Under the pieces are notes generated by a model. That model worked only from the letters and a program-made list of their open reading frames with translations. It was not told where the DNA came from and searched no databases. Of a DNA stretch of 64,000 nt, positions 1-7,504 are shown piece by piece. The translations under genes were made by a program, and so were the position numbers. The DNA is taken from assembly GCA_965207275.1 (NCBI GenBank), contig CBDBMH010000002.1, positions 372,001 through 436,000 on the forward strand. The letters run 5' to 3'. Every line of letters begins with the position of its first letter. The first letter of the stretch is position 1. Source of the DNA: Bin22 sp965207275 (GTDB lineage Bacteria; Chloroflexota; Dehalococcoidia; Lucifugimonadales; UBA3495).

Positions 1-14
1 GCAGGTACGAATCC

Positions 15-20
15 TATAAT
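15..20 (+). promoter_or_regulatory. -10 box, probable pheS promoter
   Basis: A perfect TATAAT lies about 57 bases before the pheS GTG start. The matching -35 hexamer would fall just outside the left edge of the window, so the promoter is only half visible. No gene is seen in bases 1-76. Confidence 0.45.
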
Positions 21-76
21 GGCGTGGCGGGAAAAGGCCCTAATCCTGCCAACCCTTCCGGTAAAGGTAAACCAGC

Positions 77-1135
77 GTGTCGCAAAGCACCGCCCAGTCC
101 ATTGATGACCTGACGCAAACCGCTCTTACCGAACTGGCGCAACTAGACAGCCCCGAAGCCCTGGAACAGTGGCGGGTCCACTACCTGGGTCGTCGCGGGG
201 GGCTGACCACTATCTTGCGGGGTCTGTCCCAACTGGACCTGGAACAGCGGCGCGAAGTCGGCGCCCTGGGCAACCGCGCCAAGGCAACCCTGGAAAAGGG
301 ACTGGAACGGCGGGGCACCGAGTTGAGCGAGGCCAGGCTGGCCCAGGTGGCCGACCAGGAAAGGATTGACGTTACCCTTCCCGGACGACCCGTTACCATG
401 GGCCGTTTGCATCCGACCACCCAGGTGCTGCGCGAAATTACCGACGCCTTCGTGGCCATGGGCTTCAGCATCGTTGAAGGGCCCGAAGTGGAGTGGGATC
501 ACTATAACTTCGAGATGCTCAACATCCCCCAGGGGCACCCGGCCCGGGACATGTGGAACACCCTGTGGGTGGACTACGTGAACGAGGAAGGCCAGCGGCC
601 CATGCTGTTGCGCACCCACACGTCCCCCATGCAGGCGCGGGTGATGGAAAGCATGGAACCGCCGGTGCGAATGGTGGTCCCCGGCAAGGTATACCGCTAC
701 GAGGCTACCGATGCCACCCACGAATGGCACTTTCACCAGGTTGAAGGCCTGGCGGTGGACGAGGGCATAACCTTCGCCGACCTGAAGGGCACCCTTTACG
801 AGTTCGCCCGCCAGATTTTTGGCGCCCGGCGTCAGGTGCGCTTCCGCTGCGATTACTTTCCCTTCGTCGAACCGGGCGTGGATATGTCCATCGACTGCTT
901 CCTTTGCGAGGGGAGGGACGCCTCGTGCCGGATTTGCCGGGGCAGCGGGTGGATTGAAATACTGGGCGCGGGCATGGTGCATCCCTACGTCTTGAAGGCA
1001 GTGGGCTACGATACGGACAAGTACACCGGCTTTGCCTTCGGGCTGGGGCCGGAGCGCATCGCCATGCTGAAGTACGGCATTGACGACATCCGGCACTTTT
1101 ACTCCAACGACCTGCGGTTTTTGCGGCAGTTTTAG
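77..1135 (+). CDS. pheS: Phenylalanine--tRNA ligase alpha subunit
   Basis: Catalytic subunit of the cytosolic alpha2beta2 class II synthetase that charges tRNA-Phe with phenylalanine. The 352-residue length is normal. An N-terminal tRNA-binding coiled coil (about residues 1-95) precedes the class II core. Motif 2 lies near residues 180-190 (RTHTSPMQARVM), the acceptor-stem contact region near 213-222 (ATHEWHFHQ), and motif 3 near 319-338 (GFAFGLGPERIAML). A Cys pair set at 274, 277, 284 and 287 resembles a zinc knuckle found in many bacterial PheS proteins. The start is GTG with an AAAGGTAA-type ribosome site just upstream. pheT follows, but with an extra gene between the two. Confidence 0.97.
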   Translation: MSQSTAQSIDDLTQTALTELAQLDSPEALEQWRVHYLGRRGGLTTILRGLSQLDLEQRREVGALGNRAKATLEKGLERRGTELSEARLAQVADQERIDVTLPGRPVTMGRLHPTTQVLREITDAFVAMGFSIVEGPEVEWDHYNFEMLNIPQGHPARDMWNTLWVDYVNEEGQRPMLLRTHTSPMQARVMESMEPPVRMVVPGKVYRYEATDATHEWHFHQVEGLAVDEGITFADLKGTLYEFARQIFGARRQVRFRCDYFPFVEPGVDMSIDCFLCEGRDASCRICRGSGWIEILGAGMVHPYVLKAVGYDTDKYTGFAFGLGPERIAMLKYGIDDIRHFYSNDLRFLRQF

Positions 1136-1181
1136 CGTAAAGATCGGTTGGGTTCTCCACCACCACCTGGAGGAAGCGGTT

Positions 1182-1607
1182 ATGGCTGCGTCAAATTCCG
1201 ATTCAGAACGTCTTGACGAAATCAGCAACCAGGTTGCCAATCTGCAGGAGAACGTCAACTCAATAGGTGGCCTACTGGCCGCTCTGGAAAGCACTGCGGA
1301 AGATCATAGCAGGCAGCTGAATGGACTGGCAGGGAAAGTTGACGAACTGCAGGTCAAGGCAGAAGACCAGGGCAGGCAGCTTGCGGGACTAGAAGGCAAA
1401 GTTGACGAACTGCAGGGAACTGTATCTCGGCAAGGGGAAAGACTGATAGCCGTTGAGGTCAACTTAACTGCGTTGACTCACTCTATTGTCCTGCTCGCTG
1501 GGCGCATGGCATCCCTGGAACAGAGAATGACATTGTTCTATCTATCCACCCTGGGGGCCTTTGTTGCCGGGCTTGTCCTTGTGGTCATCAACAACATTCT
1601 GACCTGA
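1182..1607 (+). CDS. Small coiled-coil protein with C-terminal membrane anchor
   Basis: I do not recognise a named family. The 141-residue product is heptad-patterned over residues 8-115. A 21-residue near-repeat is present: RQLNGLAGKVDELQ at 44-57 and RQLAGLEGKVDELQ at 65-78. One hydrophobic segment at about 117-139 should span the membrane, giving a tail-anchored rod. I chose the ATG at 1182 because a GGAGGAA ribosome site sits about 7 bases upstream; the open frame extends further back but overlaps pheS. It lies between pheS and pheT in the same direction, so co-transcription is likely. A role in translation is not implied by the sequence. Confidence 0.75.
   Translation: MAASNSDSERLDEISNQVANLQENVNSIGGLLAALESTAEDHSRQLNGLAGKVDELQVKAEDQGRQLAGLEGKVDELQGTVSRQGERLIAVEVNLTALTHSIVLLAGRMASLEQRMTLFYLSTLGAFVAGLVLVVINNILT
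1311..1436 (+). repeat. Tandem 63-base duplication within the coiled-coil gene
   Basis: Two adjacent 63-base units (1311-1373 and 1374-1436) encode the 21-residue repeat. The first about 42 bases of each unit are clearly related and the remainder has diverged. It is an in-frame internal duplication that lengthens the coiled coil by three heptads. Confidence 0.6.
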
Positions 1608-1678
1608 ATCCACTGAATGGAAACTGCCCGGGCTGCATCGGCAACCCCGTCATCGAACCGGAGAACTAACCAACATCT

Positions 1679-4093
1679 ATGCAAATACCTTTAAGCTGGC
1701 TGCGGGAATACGTGGATATTGACCTGCCGCCCCAGGAGCTGGCCCACCGGCTTACCATGGCCGGAGTGGAAGTGGGCGAGGTAACCGAGCTGGGCGGCTG
1801 GGACAACTGCTGTGTCGGCGAGGTGCTGGAGGTCAGTCCCCATCCCAATGCCGACAGCCTGCAGCTTTGCCGCGTCAATCCCGGCGACGGCCCGGAGATG
1901 GAGGTTGTCTGCGGCGCGCCTAACGTGGCCGCCGGCCAGCGCATCTGCTTCGCCCGGGTGGGCGCCAGTCTCTATAACACCCACAGCGGAAGGCACGAAA
2001 GGCTGAAGGCCGCCCGCATTCGGGGCGTGGTCTCCGAGGGGATGATCTGCTCGGAACTGGAACTGGGCCTGGGGGAGGGCCACGAGGGAATTTTGGTGCT
2101 GCCCGGGGAGGCGCCGGTGGGAATGCCCCTGGATGATTACATGGGGGATACCATCCTGGACCTGGAAATCACTCCCAACCGCCTGGACTGCTTTTCCATC
2201 CTCGGCGTGGCCCACGAAATAGCAGCGCTGACCGGCAAGAAAGTTCGGACGCCGGAGGTCGGCTACCGCGAGGACGGCCCGCCCATATGGGAAGAGGCCA
2301 ACGTCTCAGTGGCCGATCCCGACCTGTGTCGCCGGTACACCGCCAGCCTGATCCAGGGCCTGAAAATCGGTCCTTCCCCCCAGTGGCTGCAGGACCGGCT
2401 GGCCAGGGCTGGGCTGCGGCCCATCAGCAACGTGGTGGATATAACCAACTACGTGATGCTGGAGTTCAACCAGCCCCTGCACGCCTTTGACCTGGACAAG
2501 GTGCGAGACAAGACCATCATCGTCCGGCGAGCGGCCCCGGGCGAAACGCTGGAAACCCTGGACGGGGTGCCCCGGGAACTGAATACCGAGGTGCTGGTCA
2601 TCGCCGACTCCCGGGACCCGGTGGGCCTGGGTGGCGTCATCGGCGGGGCCAACAGCGAAATAGGGCCGGAGACCACCAGCGTGCTGCTGGAATCGGCAAC
2701 CTTCAACAGCTACAACAACCGCCGCACCGCCGACACCTTCCGGCTGCACACCGACGCTTCCCAGCGGTTTGAAAAGGGACTCCGACCGGAACTGGCGCCC
2801 ATAGCCCTGCGGCGGGCCACCCAGCTTATCCAGCAGGTGGCCGGTGGTACAATCGCCCAGGGCATCTACGACATTTACGCTGATGAGGGTCGGCCCGCGC
2901 CTGTTGTCACTGTGACGCTGCGTCGGCTTAAGCAAATCCTGGGCATGGACGTAAGCCTGGAGCAGGTGGAGGACGTATATCACTCCCTGGACTTCCAAAC
3001 GGAACGGGCTGGGGATGATGCGGTGTCGGTAACAGTCCCTTACTGGCGCAGCGATATCAACATCGAGGAAGACCTGATTGAAGAGGTGGTGCGCATTATC
3101 GGGTACGACAACGTGCCCACCACCATGCTTTCCACGCCCATTCCCTATCGCCAGCCGGCCCCCATGACGGAATTGCGGAGCCGGGTCAGGGAAGCCCTGG
3201 CCGCCGTGGGCCTGCAGGAGACCATCAGCTACCCGGTGGTGAGCCTGGAGGACCTGGAGAAGATCGGTTATGACGCCGAGGCCGCCGGTCCGCTGCGGGT
3301 GGCCAACCCCATGAGCACGGAACATGACCACCTGCGTCCCACGCTGCTGTCCAGCCTGCTGGATACGTTATCGTACAACGAAGGCCACAACGAGGGACCT
3401 TTCCGGTTGTTTGAGCAGTCGCGGGTATTCATTCCGCGAGCGAATCAACTGCCCGAAGAGCGGGAGGTGGCGGCGGGTGTCATATCGGGGCTTCGCTCGG
3501 AGCCTTCCTGGCTGGTGGACAACGGGCCCCTGGACTTTTTTGACGCCAAGGGGATTCTGACTTCGGCCCTGGTCCAGCTGGGGTTAAGCCCGACCTGGGA
3601 ACAGGCGGATGGCGGAGAGAACCCGGCCCTGCACCCGGGCCGCACTGCCCGAATAATGTGCAGCGGTTCGCCGATCGGCCTGCTGGGTGAACTGCACCCC
3701 ACGGTAATTGAGCGCTTTGATCTGCGGCATCGGCCGGCGACAATATTCGAACTGTATCTGGATGCCCTGCTCGATCTCCCCGCCCGATCGGGCCGCAACT
3801 TCAGGTCGCTGACGCGGTTCCCATCGGCCCACCGGGATGTAGCCCTGGTGGTCGCTGAGGACGTCCCCGCAGGCAAAGTCCAGGAAATCCTTGAACGCCA
3901 TCGGCTGGTGGACCGGGTGGAGCTGTTTGACGTGTACATGGGGGAGAATCTGGAAGCGGGCGCCAAGTCTTTGGCCTTCCACGTCTATTTCCAGTCCCCG
4001 GACAGGACCCTGACTGCGGAGGAAGTGGGCCGCACCCTGGACGGCCTGCTTCGCACCCTGGAGCGCGACGTAGGGGCGACACTGAGGGAGTGA
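1679..4093 (+). CDS. pheT: Phenylalanine--tRNA ligase beta subunit
   Basis: Non-catalytic beta subunit of phenylalanyl-tRNA synthetase, which binds tRNA and edits Tyr-tRNA-Phe. The 804 residues cover the full bacterial domain order: N-terminal EMAP/OB tRNA-binding fold (about 40-150, with EVSPHPNADSLQLCRV), B3/B4 editing domain (about 210-380), B5 domain (about 400-475), catalytic-like core, and C-terminal anticodon-binding FDX-ACB fold (about 710-804, SLTRFPSAHRDVALVV). The start ATG opens the typical MQIPLSWLREYVDI sequence. It partners with pheS at the left edge of the window. Confidence 0.97.
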   Translation: MQIPLSWLREYVDIDLPPQELAHRLTMAGVEVGEVTELGGWDNCCVGEVLEVSPHPNADSLQLCRVNPGDGPEMEVVCGAPNVAAGQRICFARVGASLYNTHSGRHERLKAARIRGVVSEGMICSELELGLGEGHEGILVLPGEAPVGMPLDDYMGDTILDLEITPNRLDCFSILGVAHEIAALTGKKVRTPEVGYREDGPPIWEEANVSVADPDLCRRYTASLIQGLKIGPSPQWLQDRLARAGLRPISNVVDITNYVMLEFNQPLHAFDLDKVRDKTIIVRRAAPGETLETLDGVPRELNTEVLVIADSRDPVGLGGVIGGANSEIGPETTSVLLESATFNSYNNRRTADTFRLHTDASQRFEKGLRPELAPIALRRATQLIQQVAGGTIAQGIYDIYADEGRPAPVVTVTLRRLKQILGMDVSLEQVEDVYHSLDFQTERAGDDAVSVTVPYWRSDINIEEDLIEEVVRIIGYDNVPTTMLSTPIPYRQPAPMTELRSRVREALAAVGLQETISYPVVSLEDLEKIGYDAEAAGPLRVANPMSTEHDHLRPTLLSSLLDTLSYNEGHNEGPFRLFEQSRVFIPRANQLPEEREVAAGVISGLRSEPSWLVDNGPLDFFDAKGILTSALVQLGLSPTWEQADGGENPALHPGRTARIMCSGSPIGLLGELHPTVIERFDLRHRPATIFELYLDALLDLPARSGRNFRSLTRFPSAHRDVALVVAEDVPAGKVQEILERHRLVDRVELFDVYMGENLEAGAKSLAFHVYFQSPDRTLTAEEVGRTLDGLLRTLERDVGATLRE

Positions 4094-4183
4094 AGCCAGG
4101 GCAACCAATCCGGCAACGGCGCTATCTCCGTTGCCAGGAAATAGTGTGTGAATTTTACCGGCATACGTGACCAAGGAAGAGAT

Positions 4184-5545
4184 ATGCAAACGCCGCATCA
4201 CGAACACGGGGGACATGGGCATCATCGTCCGCATGCGCCCGACCACGGGCACCGGCACGTCGACGAGGACATGCTTTCAGTGGAAGAGGCCTACCGGCAG
4301 ATCATGGCCTGTTTCGCTCCCCTGGAAATTGAGGAAAAGGCCATCCTGGACTGCCTGGGCCAGACCCTGGCGGTGGAGGTCCGGTCTCCCTTGTCCCTGC
4401 CTCCCATGGCCAATTCCGGCATGGACGGGTACGCCGTCCGACGAGAGGATATTGCCGGAGCTTCCGAGCAGTCTCCCCGCAACCTGCGGGTGATAGGCCT
4501 GGTGGCCGCGGGCCAGGTGCCAGATCGGCCTGTAGAGCCCGGCACCGCCATCAGGATAATGACGGGCGCCCCGGTACCGGAAGGCGCGGACACGGTGGTC
4601 CCATTTGAGGAAACTGACGAAGTCAGTCGTCGCTCTGCGGGTCGCCCCCTCACCGACATTGACATCCAGGCCGACCTGGGCCTGGGTAGCAACGTGCGTC
4701 CCGCCGGTGAGGACGTGCAGCCCGGTGAGCTGGTGCTGGAGGCAGGAACGGTAATCAGGCCATCGGAAATGGGTGTGCTGGCGTCCCTGGGACTGGAGCG
4801 CGCGCAGGTGATTCGCCGTCCCCTGGTATCCGTCCTGTCCACCGGCGACGAACTGACATACCCGGGCGAGCAACTGGCCGGCGGCAAGATATACGACAGC
4901 AACACCTACAGCGTGGCCGCATCGGTGGTGGCCGCCGGGGGAGTCCCGAGAATCCTGGGCATTGCCCGCGATAACCTGGAAGACATGCATCGCAAGCTGG
5001 AAGAGGTGGCAGACTCCGATTTGCTGGTAACGTCGGCCGGAGTGTCCAAAGGGGACTACGACGTGGTCAAGGACGTGCTGACGGAGCGGGGCGATATCAA
5101 CTTCTGGTCGGTGCGAATGCGTCCGGCCAAGCCCCTGGCCTTCGGTATGCTGCGCGGAGACAGTTTCAGGGGAACCGGTCGACCCGTTCCCCTTATGGGG
5201 CTGCCGGGCAATCCGGTAAGCGCCATGGTTGCTTTTGAGATGTTTGCCCGCCCCGCCATCCGGACGATGCTGGGGCGGCAGCGGCTGGCCCGTCCCGTCG
5301 TGGAGGGGGTACTGACCGACCCCATCTATAACTCCGACGGGCGACGGGTTTACGCGCGGGTGGAAGTGGAAAAAAGGGACGGCGTATATTACGCCAACCC
5401 CACCGGGCCCCAGGGCTCCAACATCCTGACTTCCATGTCCCGCGCCAACGCCCTGGCGGTCTGCCCTGAAGACTTGCCCCGGAAAGAGGCCGGTGAAAGG
5501 GTGGACATCATCATGCTTGATTGGAACGAAGAGGTGGATATATGA
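4184..5545 (+). CDS. moeA: Molybdopterin molybdenumtransferase with His-rich N-terminus
   Basis: MoeA inserts molybdate into adenylylated molybdopterin, the last step of molybdenum cofactor synthesis in the cytosol. Family signatures are clear: MANSGMDGYAVRREDIAGA, STGDELTYPGEQLAGG, TSAGVSKGDYDVVKD and GLPGNPVSAMVAFEMF. I prefer the ATG at 4184, preceded by AAGGAAGAG, over an upstream GTG at 4148. With this start the first 28 residues hold ten histidines (HHEHGGHGHHRPH and onward), an extension the family does not normally have; it could bind metal ions. The stop overlaps the next ATG by four bases, so translation of the two is coupled. Confidence 0.93.
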   Translation: MQTPHHEHGGHGHHRPHAPDHGHRHVDEDMLSVEEAYRQIMACFAPLEIEEKAILDCLGQTLAVEVRSPLSLPPMANSGMDGYAVRREDIAGASEQSPRNLRVIGLVAAGQVPDRPVEPGTAIRIMTGAPVPEGADTVVPFEETDEVSRRSAGRPLTDIDIQADLGLGSNVRPAGEDVQPGELVLEAGTVIRPSEMGVLASLGLERAQVIRRPLVSVLSTGDELTYPGEQLAGGKIYDSNTYSVAASVVAAGGVPRILGIARDNLEDMHRKLEEVADSDLLVTSAGVSKGDYDVVKDVLTERGDINFWSVRMRPAKPLAFGMLRGDSFRGTGRPVPLMGLPGNPVSAMVAFEMFARPAIRTMLGRQRLARPVVEGVLTDPIYNSDGRRVYARVEVEKRDGVYYANPTGPQGSNILTSMSRANALAVCPEDLPRKEAGERVDIIMLDWNEEVDI

Positions 5546-5973
5546 CGATCCCCAATCCGGAGGCGCCCCAGCAGGAGGAGGAGACACCCCTTTACTGCAT
5601 CAGCTTCGCTCGACTGGACGAACTGAACCGCTCGTCCATTACCCTGCTGGCGGCCAGGCGCTGCCCCATGTCACCTTCCATGTTGAAAGAGGACCATGAG
5701 TTGGACAATCCCCAGGAACTGCTGGATGAGATTGCCGAGTACTGCGGCGACGAGGAAGAATTCATCAACTCGAACATGCCCATCCAGGAGATTGTTTTCA
5801 GGACAATGCTGGCTCGGCGCAACGAACCAATTTCCCTGACCGATCTGCACCGCGAACTGACCGAGCGGTGGGCCACTCCGGTACGCCCCATCCACATTTC
5901 GCCCCGAAACCTGGAGCGTGTTCTGGACAGTGACGACTACTATGGGTTCGCCCGGACTGAGGAAGGCCAGTAA
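5542..5973 (+). CDS. Uncharacterised protein coupled to moeA
   Basis: I do not recognise the family. The 143-residue acidic protein has no signal peptide or membrane segment. Its C-terminal half (about 85-135) reads like a small helical DNA- or protein-binding module (EPISLTDLHRELTERWATPV). The ATG lies inside an ATGA overlap with the moeA stop, so both are made from one message. A frame extending seven codons upstream within moeA is possible but has no ribosome site. Two hairpins follow the stop. Confidence 0.75.
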   Translation: MTIPNPEAPQQEEETPLYCISFARLDELNRSSITLLAARRCPMSPSMLKEDHELDNPQELLDEIAEYCGDEEEFINSNMPIQEIVFRTMLARRNEPISLTDLHRELTERWATPVRPIHISPRNLERVLDSDDYYGFARTEEGQ

Positions 5974-6020
5974 GCACAACCGCCGGGCCACTGCCCGAGG
6001 AATTCACAGTAGACAGTAAG

Positions 6021-6050
6021 CCGGGACCGCCCGTATCAGGACGGTCCCGG
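6021..6050 (+). terminator. Hairpin after the pheS-moeA transcript
   Basis: A perfect 9-base-pair stem, CCGGGACCG with CGGTCCCGG, has a 12-base loop and is followed by TCATTTGTTG. It sits 47 bases after the last gene of the plus-strand run, in a convergent intergenic gap. The T-rich tail is weak, so termination is likely but not certain. Confidence 0.6.
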
Positions 6051-6072
6051 TCATTTGTTGGCAAAGAATTAC

Positions 6073-6099
6073 GTCCTTTCCGACGGACTCGGAAAGGAC
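6073..6099 (-). terminator. Hairpin after rplT
   Basis: A perfect 11-base-pair stem, GTCCTTTCCGA with TCGGAAAGGAC, encloses a 5-base loop. It lies 30 bases beyond the rplT stop on the minus strand and 22 bases from the hairpin that serves the opposite strand. The downstream tail on the minus strand is GTAATTCTTTGCC, moderately U-rich. Confidence 0.6.
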
Positions 6100-6128
6100 G
6101 CCTGCCTTGACCTGAAGTTACCGCGACG

Positions 6129-6491
6129 CTAGGCTGCGGCCCTGGCTTCGCCGGCGATGCCGATCAGTTTTTCAAACCCTGCGGGGTCGTTCACCGCCAA
6201 ATCGGCCAACATCTTGCGGTCCACTTCCACTCCGGCCAACCTCAGGCCGTGCATGAACTGGCTGTAGGTGGTGCCGGACTGACGGCAGGCTGCGCCGATG
6301 CGGACGATCCACAGGCGGCGAAAGTCTCCCTTGCGCTCCCGGCGATGCCGGTAAGAGTAGCTCCAGGCGTGGAGCAGGGCCTCCTTGGCCCACTTATAGT
6401 TGCGGCTGGAGGAACCCTGGAACCCCCTGGCCGCGGACAATACTTTCTTATGTCGGTGGCGCTTGGTTACGCCTCGTTTGACTCTGGACAA
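6129..6491 (-). CDS. rplT: 50S ribosomal protein L20
   Basis: Binds 23S rRNA early in 50S assembly. The 120-residue product begins with the typical basic stretch (MSRVKRGVTKRHRHKKVL) and contains the family block GFQGSSSRNYKWAKEALLHA. It is the last gene of the infC-rpmI-rplT operon, 25 bases after rpmI. In some bacteria L20 represses this operon by binding the leader; no L20-like pseudoknot was identified here by eye. Confidence 0.98.
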   Translation of the reverse strand: MSRVKRGVTKRHRHKKVLSAARGFQGSSSRNYKWAKEALLHAWSYSYRHRRERKGDFRRLWIVRIGAACRQSGTTYSQFMHGLRLAGVEVDRKMLADLAVNDPAGFEKLIGIAGEARAAA

Positions 6492-6516
6492 GGTGAAACT
6501 CCGGAGAGGCTGGTTG

Positions 6517-6717
6517 CTAGGCGTCGTAGGGAATCAGTTTGCTGAACCTTTTGACGTCCTTCTGATCTACCATCAGCTTGGCGTCGTACTTGCGGGTCAC
6601 CTTCTTGGGCTTCTTGCGGCGCAGGTGGCTGCTCATGCGCTTGCGCCGCATCAGCTTGCCGGAACCGGTGACGTGAAAGCGGGCCTTGGCGCCCTTGTGT
6701 GTCTTAAGCTTCGGCAT
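6517..6717 (-). CDS. rpmI: 50S ribosomal protein L35
   Basis: Small basic protein of the large ribosomal subunit. The 66 residues match the family: MPKLKTHKGAKARFHVTGSGK at the start, then the Arg/Lys-rich centre (MRRKRMSSHLRRKKPK). The start ATG lies 14 bases inside the end of infC, so translation is probably coupled. Confidence 0.97.
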   Translation of the reverse strand: MPKLKTHKGAKARFHVTGSGKLMRRKRMSSHLRRKKPKKVTRKYDAKLMVDQKDVKRFSKLIPYDA

Positions 6718-7267
6718 TGGCTAGGTCTTCTACCTTCTTGTCGGATTTTTCGCCCTTGACCGGGTTGGGTATCAGGATCATCGACAGGGCCCGGCCTTCC
6801 ATTGCCGGTGGCTTCTCCAGCCTGACCTCTTCCTTAAGGTCGTCGGCAACTTTCTTGAGCAATGACAGGCCCAACTGCTGGTGAACGGCCTCCCTTCCGC
6901 GGAAGCGAACCGTCAGCTTGACCTTCGAGCCGTCATCAATAAATTCCTTTACCTTGCGGAGCTTGGCGTCCAGGTCGTGGTCGCCAATGTTGGGGCGGAA
7001 ACGGACTTCCTTCAACTCAGCGTTTTTCTGGGCCTTCTTGGACTCCCGTTCCTTCTTGGAGTAAAGGTAGCGCAGTTTTCCGTAATCCAGCAGGCGGCAG
7101 ACCGGGGGATCTGCATTGGGAGCCACTTCCACCAGGTCGACACTATCCTGCCGCGCCTTCTGCAAAGCCTCACCCAGAGGCATCAGGCCAAGTTGCTCTC
7201 CGTTCTCTCCGATAACGCGAACGCGGGGCGCTCGAATCTGCTCGTTTACTCTATACTGCCTTGCTAT
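6704..7267 (-). CDS. infC: Translation initiation factor IF-3 with AUA start codon
   Basis: IF-3 binds the 30S subunit and checks start-codon/initiator pairing. The first in-frame ATG is at 7183, but the IF-3 N-terminal domain clearly continues upstream: the 28 preceding codons read x-ARQYRVNEQIRAPRVRVIG, a hallmark sequence of the family. Those codons contain no ATG, GTG or TTG, and a TAG lies three codons further up (7274-7276). The only sensible start is the ATA at 7265-7267, eight bases after a perfect GGAGGT ribosome site. The product is then 187 residues. Rare start codons in infC are the known basis of IF-3 autoregulation. First gene of the infC-rpmI-rplT operon. Confidence 0.93.
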   Translation of the reverse strand: MARQYRVNEQIRAPRVRVIGENGEQLGLMPLGEALQKARQDSVDLVEVAPNADPPVCRLLDYGKLRYLYSKKERESKKAQKNAELKEVRFRPNIGDHDLDAKLRKVKEFIDDGSKVKLTVRFRGREAVHQQLGLSLLKKVADDLKEEVRLEKPPAMEGRALSMILIPNPVKGEKSDKKVEDLANAEA

Positions 7268-7275
7268 TCTCTCCT

Positions 7276-7281
7276 ACCTCC
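7276..7281 (-). promoter_or_regulatory. Ribosome-binding site that fixes the infC start
   Basis: On the minus strand this reads GGAGGT, a full match to the anti-Shine-Dalgarno core, with an eight-base spacer to the ATA codon. It is the strongest evidence that IF-3 begins at a non-standard codon. Confidence 0.85.
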
Positions 7282-7322
7282 AAACAAATGTGGCAAAGGC
7301 ACTTCCCAGGAAGGGTCTGATC

Positions 7323-7351
7323 AATGTATCACAAGCAAAAATGGGAGTCAA
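7323..7351 (-). promoter_or_regulatory. Promoter of infC-rpmI-rplT
   Basis: Reading the minus strand, TTGACT (7351-7346) and TACATT (7328-7323) are separated by exactly 17 bases. Transcription would start near 7316, leaving a leader of about 50 bases before the AUA codon. Confidence 0.7.
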
Positions 7352-7504
7352 TTGGCAGAATTAACCACAAGGCGCGATTTAGGGGCCCAACACCGACAAG
7401 TGTGAGGATCAAAGTTGTCCTCCCACGACAACCCGCTGGCGTCGGTCTTTAGGGCTGATGCCGTTCCGCAAGGGGATAATTGCGCAACTACAGTTGCGGA
7501 CTGA

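Noticed and set aside
143..1294. 383-residue minus-strand frame over pheS
   Set aside because: It is antisense to a clear pheS gene with normal codon pattern and has no family resemblance.
7181..7183. ATG as infC start
   Set aside because: Conserved IF-3 sequence continues 28 codons upstream and the ribosome site is placed for the ATA.
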